Of a stretch of DNA of 20,873 bases, positions 20,828 to 20,873 are shown piece after piece. The stretch is taken from positions 1 through 20,873 of the forward strand of contig CABUDN010000026.1 in the NCBI GenBank assembly GCA_902490355.1, read 5' to 3'. The DNA is from an uncultured Oscillibacter sp. (GTDB lineage: Bacteria > Bacillota > Clostridia > Oscillospirales > Oscillospiraceae). Below the pieces are notes generated by a model. The model saw only the letters and a list, made by a program, of their open reading frames with translations, made no database searches and was not told where the DNA came from. Made by a program: the position numbers and the translations under genes. Within the stretch, counting starts at the first letter, position 1, and every line of letters starts with the position of its first letter.

Positions 20828-20873
20828 AGATCGGAAGAGCACACGTCTGAACTCCAGTCACATTCCTTTATCT
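20828..20873. other. Illumina TruSeq adapter remnant with index ATTCCTTT (assembly artefact)
   Basis: The sequence starts AGATCGGAAGAGCACACG, continues through the adapter to CCAGTCAC, then has ATTCCTTT (index 27 form) and ATCT, the start of the next adapter segment. It is the exact reverse complement of bases 2-47. It is not genomic. Confidence 0.97.

Noticed and set aside
20554..20844. Minus-strand open frame beginning MCSSDL at the right edge
   Set aside because: It starts inside adapter sequence and is antisense to the zinc-ribbon protein gene; MCSSDL is a typical adapter translation.
1..20873. 46-bp inverted terminal repeats suggesting a linear plasmid, phage or transposon
   Set aside because: The repeats are Illumina TruSeq adapter including a recognisable index barcode, so they come from library preparation.

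Overview
This window looks like one contig from a GC-rich, gut-type Clostridia genome, probably Oscillospiraceae/Ruminococcaceae. That is my inference from four things: Gram-positive ribosome binding sites, a sortase with a VPATG-anchored giant surface protein, InlB-type repeats, and a compact clostridial type IV pilus cluster. No rRNA or tRNA gene, CRISPR array, transposase or phage gene was seen. Both contig ends are not biological: bases 1-47 and 20828-20873 are Illumina TruSeq index-adapter sequence in opposite orientations, so the outermost gene on each side is truncated into adapter.

Layout. At the left edge is a minus-strand fragment of a BTAD/SARP-like winged-helix regulator (48-368) with a good promoter. 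A plus-strand lipoprotein with a complete transglutaminase-like Cys-His-Asp triad follows (627-1625). Next is a tightly overlapped six-gene type IV pilus/type II secretion-like operon (1720-5478): a PilC/GspF platform protein, four small single-membrane-segment proteins resembling pseudopilins, and a PilT ATPase. An uncharacterised gene (5703-6206) ends inside a cyclic di-GMP type I riboswitch (6200-6292), which lies directly in front of a 3318-residue cell-wall-anchored adhesin-like protein (6319-16275). A class B sortase follows (16393-17502). The right side is housekeeping: birA (17631-18632), a pair of short chromate-transporter-family genes (18616-19769), and a truncated membrane protein with a zinc ribbon and an Ig-like domain (20012-20827).

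How the parts may work together. The 3' strand of riboswitch helix P1 (6287-6292) is also perfectly complementary to the adhesin start-codon region (6315-6321). The extended hairpin would also bury the Shine-Dalgarno sequence. The two folds exclude each other, which predicts a translational ON switch: c-di-GMP bound, P1 formed, adhesin made. The adjacent sortase would anchor the product through VPATG. With retractable-pilus genes and a secreted transglutaminase-like lipoprotein next door, the window reads as a surface-attachment locus in which at least the adhesin is controlled by c-di-GMP. The pairing is read directly from the sequence; the regulatory sense and the functional link between genes are inference.
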